A DNA stretch of 64,000 bases from Henckelia pumila (taxonomy: Eukaryota; Streptophyta; Magnoliopsida; Lamiales; Gesneriaceae): NCBI RefSeq assembly GCF_033568475.1, contig NC_133120.1, positions 80,638,151 to 80,702,150 of the forward strand. The letters are read 5' to 3'. Each line of letters opens with the position of its first letter. Within the stretch, counting starts at the first letter, position 1. A program made the translations under genes and the position numbers. A model generated the notes under the pieces. It worked only from the letters and a program-made list of their open reading frames with translations, was not told where the DNA came from and ran no database searches. Of this stretch, positions 59,639-64,000 are shown piece after piece.

Positions 59639-59742
59639 AACGCTCGCGCAAGAAAACAGCCATACATACAATGGAGGTTTAATTTCTTAACTTCGAATTT
59701 TTTTCCAATCTATACCTTATTTCTTTGTGAGTTACAGTTAAA

Positions 59743-61365
59743 ATGAGTAATAATCATAAGGCCCTGCATTTGATGTTTGGAGTTTTTGGTATGTTTGTTA
59801 ATTAATGTCTTCATAAATCATAAATATATATATAATATCATGTTCTAATAAGCTAATTTTATTGATTTTTTTAATTATTTTAGTTCCCTATCAATTGCAT
59901 TTTATTTATTAATTTATTTATTACATGCATTAACAATATGTATATGGAGCTTAATTAAGGGAGCTCGATCTTCCCATTTGATCACAGGAAATGTCACTGG
60001 TTTGTTCCTCTTCCTGTCTCCACTGTAAGGCGGTGATTTTTAAACCATTTTTAATTATTCGTTACGTAAGCAAATAAATTTATTCATTGCTAAAATTATT
60101 ATATATTAAGACTCGAAATTAATTAATTAATGTAGGGTCACATTTAAGAGAATCGTGGCAAAAAGATCGACTGAGCAATTCTCCGGTGTACCATATGTCT
60201 TGTCTTTGCTCAATTGTTTGCTTGCAGCTTGGTACGTACGTTAAATTATTATAACTTTATTCTAATAAAAGAACTCCAGTTTCATCTTCTTTTTTATTTA
60301 GTGGAAAAAATTGTATAACTTTGTATAAAATTGTAAAACAACAAGCTTGAACCAAATTCTCTACCGATCTGATCTATATTTTCATATTTCACACAAGCTA
60401 GCCTTGAAAGATGAACTATTTGATGGTCGATCGACAAACCTAGTTCGAGTCAGTGGTTCGAATTCGTGCCCGTGCCCGGACCATCATATTGAATATCACA
60501 CGAGTCTTTGACATGCAATATTTCGAGACATGATATATTTATAAAATGCATGCGTGCAGGTATGGCTTGCCATTTATATCAGAAAACAACATTCTACTAA
60601 CTGCAATCAATGGAACCGGCGCGGTGATCGAATCGATATATGTACTCATATTTCTTGTGTTTGCGCCGAAGAAGGAGAAGGCCAATATCTTAGGGCTTCT
60701 CTTATGCATTCTTGTTGTGTTTTCAACGGTTGCGTTGATCTCGTTTTTCGCCTTCGATCACCGGCCGAAAACGAGGAAGAATCTGTGTGGATTTGTTGGC
60801 ACCATATTCTCCATAGCTATGTATGCCTCACCTTTGTCTGTCATGGTAAGACTAGCATATATATTTAATTTAGTCATATATATATTATGATCTAAGCTTG
60901 AGTTTTCTGGAAAATGCATTTCATTTATTCAACATATAAATAAATATTTATAAATTTGTACAGAGGATGGTGATCAAGACCAAGAGCGTGGAGTATATGC
61001 CTTTCCTATTGTCACTATTTGTCTTCCTTAGTGGTACCTTTTGGTTCATCTACGCTCTACTTGGAAAGGACATGTTCGTAACGGTAAGTTGCTTCCATCC
61101 GTTTACATCTTAAACTCGACCCGTCTCATTCTTCATCTGTATTTTGAAAACTTTATTGACCGATAAGTTTTCTATTTTTGAAATTGTTTACCATTTTTTG
61201 TAGGTGCCTAATGGATTTGGGTGTTTATTAGGAGCGATGCAACTAATTTTATACGCAATTTATTGCAATAAAAAAGATGAAGAGGAGAAATCTACCGCCG
61301 GTGTTTCACTTGAAATGGGACTTTCTAATGGCAGTAATCGGCACGAGCTATCAAATAATCTTTAA
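59743..61365 (+). CDS. SWEET1: SWEET sugar transporter, clade I (SWEET1-like), six exons, 248 aa
   Basis: Exons 59743-59788, 59988-60024, 60136-60231, 60560-60845, 60964-61083 and 61204-61365 join in phase with GT-AG introns. The product is a seven-helix protein with two MtN3/PQ-loop repeats that lets sugars, mainly hexoses in clade I, cross the plasma membrane down their gradient. Family landmarks: [20 protein letters not shown] in helix 1, [18 protein letters not shown], the paired asparagines N77 (AINGTG) and N198 (VPNGFG), the proline set P27, P47, P151 and P168, and W182. The start is chosen at ATG 59743 because it gives [16 protein letters not shown], the usual family N-terminus. The tail has a short acidic cytoplasmic end. 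Length matches the family. The gene converges with the GRAS gene. Confidence 0.93.
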
Positions 61366-61863
61366 CAATTACATTCGAATTTTCATCCAATTAATGGGTT
61401 AGAAAGATATGAATGTAATAGACTGATAATTAAATGAATATCTGTAATTTTATGATTATGGAAGTATCTCTGTCAAGTGCAATCGAAGTCCTATATTTAT
61501 TGTGAAAATAAAGGGGACCGGAATTTTAAGAAAAAATTAGATAATTGGTACGATTCTCCCTACCAATACTTTTTGGATAGAACAAGAAGTCGCTCGGTGC
61601 TTTTTACCTAATGTAAGTTTAGGGACAATTACATTATTCCAAAGGTCTACCCGATACGCGCAAAAAGTAACTACTACATATTCAACCTCTTACATTAAAA
61701 AAAAAAAAACAAAAAAACAAACAAACAACATAAGCGTTTTAACTTAAACGTCCCGAGAGAAAGATAGGAAATTGAGACGTAAAAAGTGAGTTAAAGAGTC
61801 ATACTAGATTAATTGGTTTACTACTACATAGTCAAAGGTAAATTAAATTCAAAGCTTCTGCAT
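61366..61863. other. Spacer between convergent SWEET and GRAS genes
   Basis: 498 bp between the two stop codons must hold both 3' untranslated regions. An A-rich run at 61699-61731 is the only marked feature. Confidence 0.6.
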
Positions 61864-63501
61864 TTACTTCCAGGCTGAACTAAAGATTAGCATTTTGTCT
61901 TCCCATCCAAAATGAAGAGCACCGATCTCCTCTTTCACCTTGTACCTATCTGAGTACTGCTTTATGAGTTTACGGATTTCGTCACTCACGTTTCGACTGA
62001 TAGGACACGAGGTGAAACCAGCCATACTCATCCTAGCCCTCCATTTTCCTGCAACCTCATAACGCTCTATCCTTTCCGTTCCTTCACATGCGACAACGTT
62101 AATGATATCACGTGCAAGACACTGTTTCTCTACGTTCATTCGGTCTTGGCTGTCTCTACCGAGAGCTGCGTCGAGTGATTCGAACACTGCTGCGTAGTAA
62201 CTGTATGCTTCTGCAAATCTTGTTAAGAATGGAGCAGTGTTTGTGTTCACGTCTTGCTCAACAACTGTGACAAGTTTTGGGTTTAACCCTTTGACCATTC
62301 GAAGAAGTTGGTCTCGAAGATTTATTGTTGATACACTCTCGTCTGGCATGTGGTGGAGTTGGAAAGCAAAGTTTACGATCAAAGTTTCTCCTGTCTGACA
62401 ATCTAGCATTGATGGAGAGACCACAGCTGTTTCGGCAGCAACGATATGAAACTCGAATGAGAGCTTCAGATCCTTGGCTAGTAGCTCGAGTCGCTGCCCA
62501 ATGATTTTTAAGCCTCCCACCGTCCGTTGAACCGATTCAGGGTCATCCACTCCAGTTAACCTAACGTGGGGACGTTTCCCAGGGACTTTAGCCAGGGATG
62601 TCAGCAACGAGTAATACTGACTACCTTGGTTTACGTCAAAGTCTACAATATGAACCCTTTTTTCGTCTTTAAATGCCTCTAAGATTGCGCCATTTGCCAC
62701 CATGAAACCAAATCTAAAACATGGACACCCTTCAAAGAGGACCTGCATGGCAGAAAGTCTTTCCAGAGATGGGGCCTCTTTGCATTTCAGTGCCTTGTAA
62801 AGACCTTTACCAGAAGTAGCCATTCTAGCCGCCAAAGCTTCTACCATGTAAGCTGCAATTCGTTCAGAAGGATCTCCCTGGATCGAGACCCTTTGCCGGA
62901 GCACGTTGATTATGCATGACGCTTTCTCCATATTTCCACCGTGGATGGCATCAGCACATATAAACAGCAAGGATTTTGCATTCTGTGGAGTAGAAACTGA
63001 GATCTCCTTACAGCAGCTTATTCTACTAAGATTAGAATCTGAAGACGAAGATTCTTTCGGTGAGTCATCAAGCATCTCATATGGACATGTTGGGTCATTC
63101 TGTTCACAATCGATTTCCATACTATGATCTTGATCTTCATTACTATCATCACAAAGTGCCTTCTCAAATTCTAGCAACTTCAATCTTATCTTATCTTCAT
63201 CGATAGCATCAGGACTTGGACTATTCAAATATATAGTGTCGTAATTGAACTCATAATTATCATGTCTTGCGGACACCAAAGAGGGAATAAATGGATTATT
63301 AGTACTTGCAATTTCTTCTGACGGCGAGCTTAGAAAATAATTTGGATCAAAACCGTCGCTGCTATATGATTCACCAGGGTAATTCATTCGCCGATTGTCT
63401 GAGTCAAAAGTGGACGTTGATAAACCAGAGCTTTCATTGCCATCCTTCAGTGAGTAAAGTTCATGGCTTCCGAACAATGCAGCAGATCTGACTAAAGACA
63501 T
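61864..63501 (-). CDS. SCL1: GRAS transcription regulator, SCL1-like (PAT1 subfamily), 545 aa, intronless
   Basis: One open frame from ATG 63501. The N-terminal 170 residues are acidic and Ser-rich with no fixed fold. The GRAS domain follows: leucine heptad I from SLLFICADAIHGGNMEKAS (177-195), the VHIID motif as RVHIVDFDVNQGSQYY (282-297), the second leucine region near 335-345, the PFYRE region around TAPFLTRFAEAYSYYAAVF (422-440) with VVEQDVNTNT before it, and the SAW motif ending GALHFGWEDKMLIFSSAW (527-544). Conserved RIERYEVAGKWRARM (477-491) and the C-terminus point to the PAT1 branch, closest in memory to SCL1. Such proteins act in the nucleus with DNA-binding partners. Lack of introns and length fit the family. 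Assignment to GRAS is secure; SCL1 is likely. Confidence 0.92.
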   Translation of the reverse strand: MSLVRSAALFGSHELYSLKDGNESSGLSTSTFDSDNRRMNYPGESYSSDGFDPNYFLSSPSEEIASTNNPFIPSLVSARHDNYEFNYDTIYLNSPSPDAIDEDKIRLKLLEFEKALCDDSNEDQDHSMEIDCEQNDPTCPYEMLDDSPKESSSSDSNLSRISCCKEISVSTPQNAKSLLFICADAIHGGNMEKASCIINVLRQRVSIQGDPSERIAAYMVEALAARMATSGKGLYKALKCKEAPSLERLSAMQVLFEGCPCFRFGFMVANGAILEAFKDEKRVHIVDFDVNQGSQYYSLLTSLAKVPGKRPHVRLTGVDDPESVQRTVGGLKIIGQRLELLAKDLKLSFEFHIVAAETAVVSPSMLDCQTGETLIVNFAFQLHHMPDESVSTINLRDQLLRMVKGLNPKLVTVVEQDVNTNTAPFLTRFAEAYSYYAAVFESLDAALGRDSQDRMNVEKQCLARDIINVVACEGTERIERYEVAGKWRARMSMAGFTSCPISRNVSDEIRKLIKQYSDRYKVKEEIGALHFGWEDKMLIFSSAWK

Positions 63502-63578
63502 GGTTCACTTCTACCAATCTAAAGATTTTCCCAATGATATATTTATGTACTTTCCGATTGGATAGAAACTCCGAATTA

Positions 63579-63586
63579 TTTATATA
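63579..63586 (-). promoter_or_regulatory. Probable TATA box of the GRAS gene
   Basis: The minus strand reads TATATAAA about 80 bases upstream of the ATG, which suggests a leader of roughly 50 bases. Confidence 0.5.
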
Positions 63587-64000
63587 GTAACACGGCGAGT
63601 TGATGTGGGACTCCCTGTAGCAGTTATAAATCAAAGAACGTATGAGAATCAAAGAACGTATGAGGAGATGTTATAGAAACATGAACTTAGGAATATGCAA
63701 AAAGCACCAAACATCATATTCCCAAACAAATCCATATACACTTGAAAAGGTGTGCAAGGCAGATTTTTTTTTAAATAATTTCCCTGCCTTTGATGTTTTG
63801 TTCGCCTCAAAAGAGTGAGTCGACTAAAGGGGACTCCGTTAACAAGTCAACTTGAAACTCCAACTCAAATAAAACTCAACTTCTGTTCGAACCTCCACCA
63901 CATTTCTAGAACTACTCCCGACTTAAGGACGTTTTGAAAGGATAAATTAATGATCCAAACACTGAAACCAACATACTGCCACACAACAGTCATGTCATCA
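63587..64000. other. Upstream region of the GRAS gene
   Basis: A short tandem repeat (AATCAAAGAACGTATGA, twice, near 63629-63661) and a T-run at 63765 are the only distinct features. No further gene is visible. Confidence 0.45.

Noticed and set aside
62906..63127. Plus-strand open frame over the GRAS gene
   Set aside because: It is antisense to the acidic, Ser-rich N-terminal part of the GRAS protein.

Overview
This is plant nuclear DNA, most likely from a eudicot. It carries intron-rich host genes with GT-AG introns: an SPT5 elongation factor, a SWEET sugar transporter and a GRAS regulator. These sit beside a large AT-rich island of plant-type transposons (hAT, PIF/Harbinger, CACTA, Ty3/gypsy chromoviruses and a coding-poor LTR family). 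I cannot name the species. There are no bacterial features, CRISPR arrays or RNA genes that I can support.

Host genes. At the left edge (5-314, minus) is the complete first coding exon of an SPT5 gene whose remainder lies outside the window. At 50990-56167 (minus) is a second, head-to-tail SPT5 copy. I could trace 16 exons with intact splice sites, one of them a GC-AG intron. The copy ends early, inside the C-terminal TP-rich repeat, giving about 755 residues where the family normally exceeds 1,000. The two copies also share about 200 bp upstream of the ATG. At the right end a clade I SWEET gene (59743-61365, plus, six exons, 248 aa) and a single-exon SCL1-like GRAS gene (61864-63501, minus, 545 aa) converge tail to tail.

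Transposon island 1 (1189-33273) is a nested stack whose order is fixed by target-site duplications. The outermost element is hAT-like (12-bp TIRs, 8-bp duplication ATTGCAGT). Inside it is a PIF/Harbinger element (TTA duplication) with a DDE transposase gene, a Myb/SANT-like gene and, on the opposite strand, two unexpected genes: one with an RNase H1 N-terminal/viroplasmin-like domain plus a C-terminal membrane segment, one ending in a SUMO-interaction-like motif. Inside the Harbinger is gypsy element B (7496-31793, duplication TAATC). Inside B are a tandem LTR-internal-LTR-internal-LTR array of an element with 3.3-kb LTRs and little coding capacity (9418-18230) and gypsy element A (18861-26449, duplication TACTG).

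Transposon island 2 (33846-48579) is a CACTA element (TAT duplication) with dense ACTTCGG subterminal repeats and a captured KH-domain gene fragment. It is split by gypsy element C (36744-45695, duplication GCCGA), whose LTRs are nearly identical and whose 1,517-codon gag-pol frame is open. However, C has a stop at codon 11 of its natural start and a Glu-to-Lys change at the integrase catalytic glutamate.

The most unusual items are the accessory minus-strand genes of the Harbinger element, the truncated but splice-competent SPT5 paralogue, the fold-back rearrangement in one LTR of element B, the palindromic repeat cluster in the LTRs of element A, and the gene capture in the CACTA element. 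All comparisons were done by eye; no database search was run.
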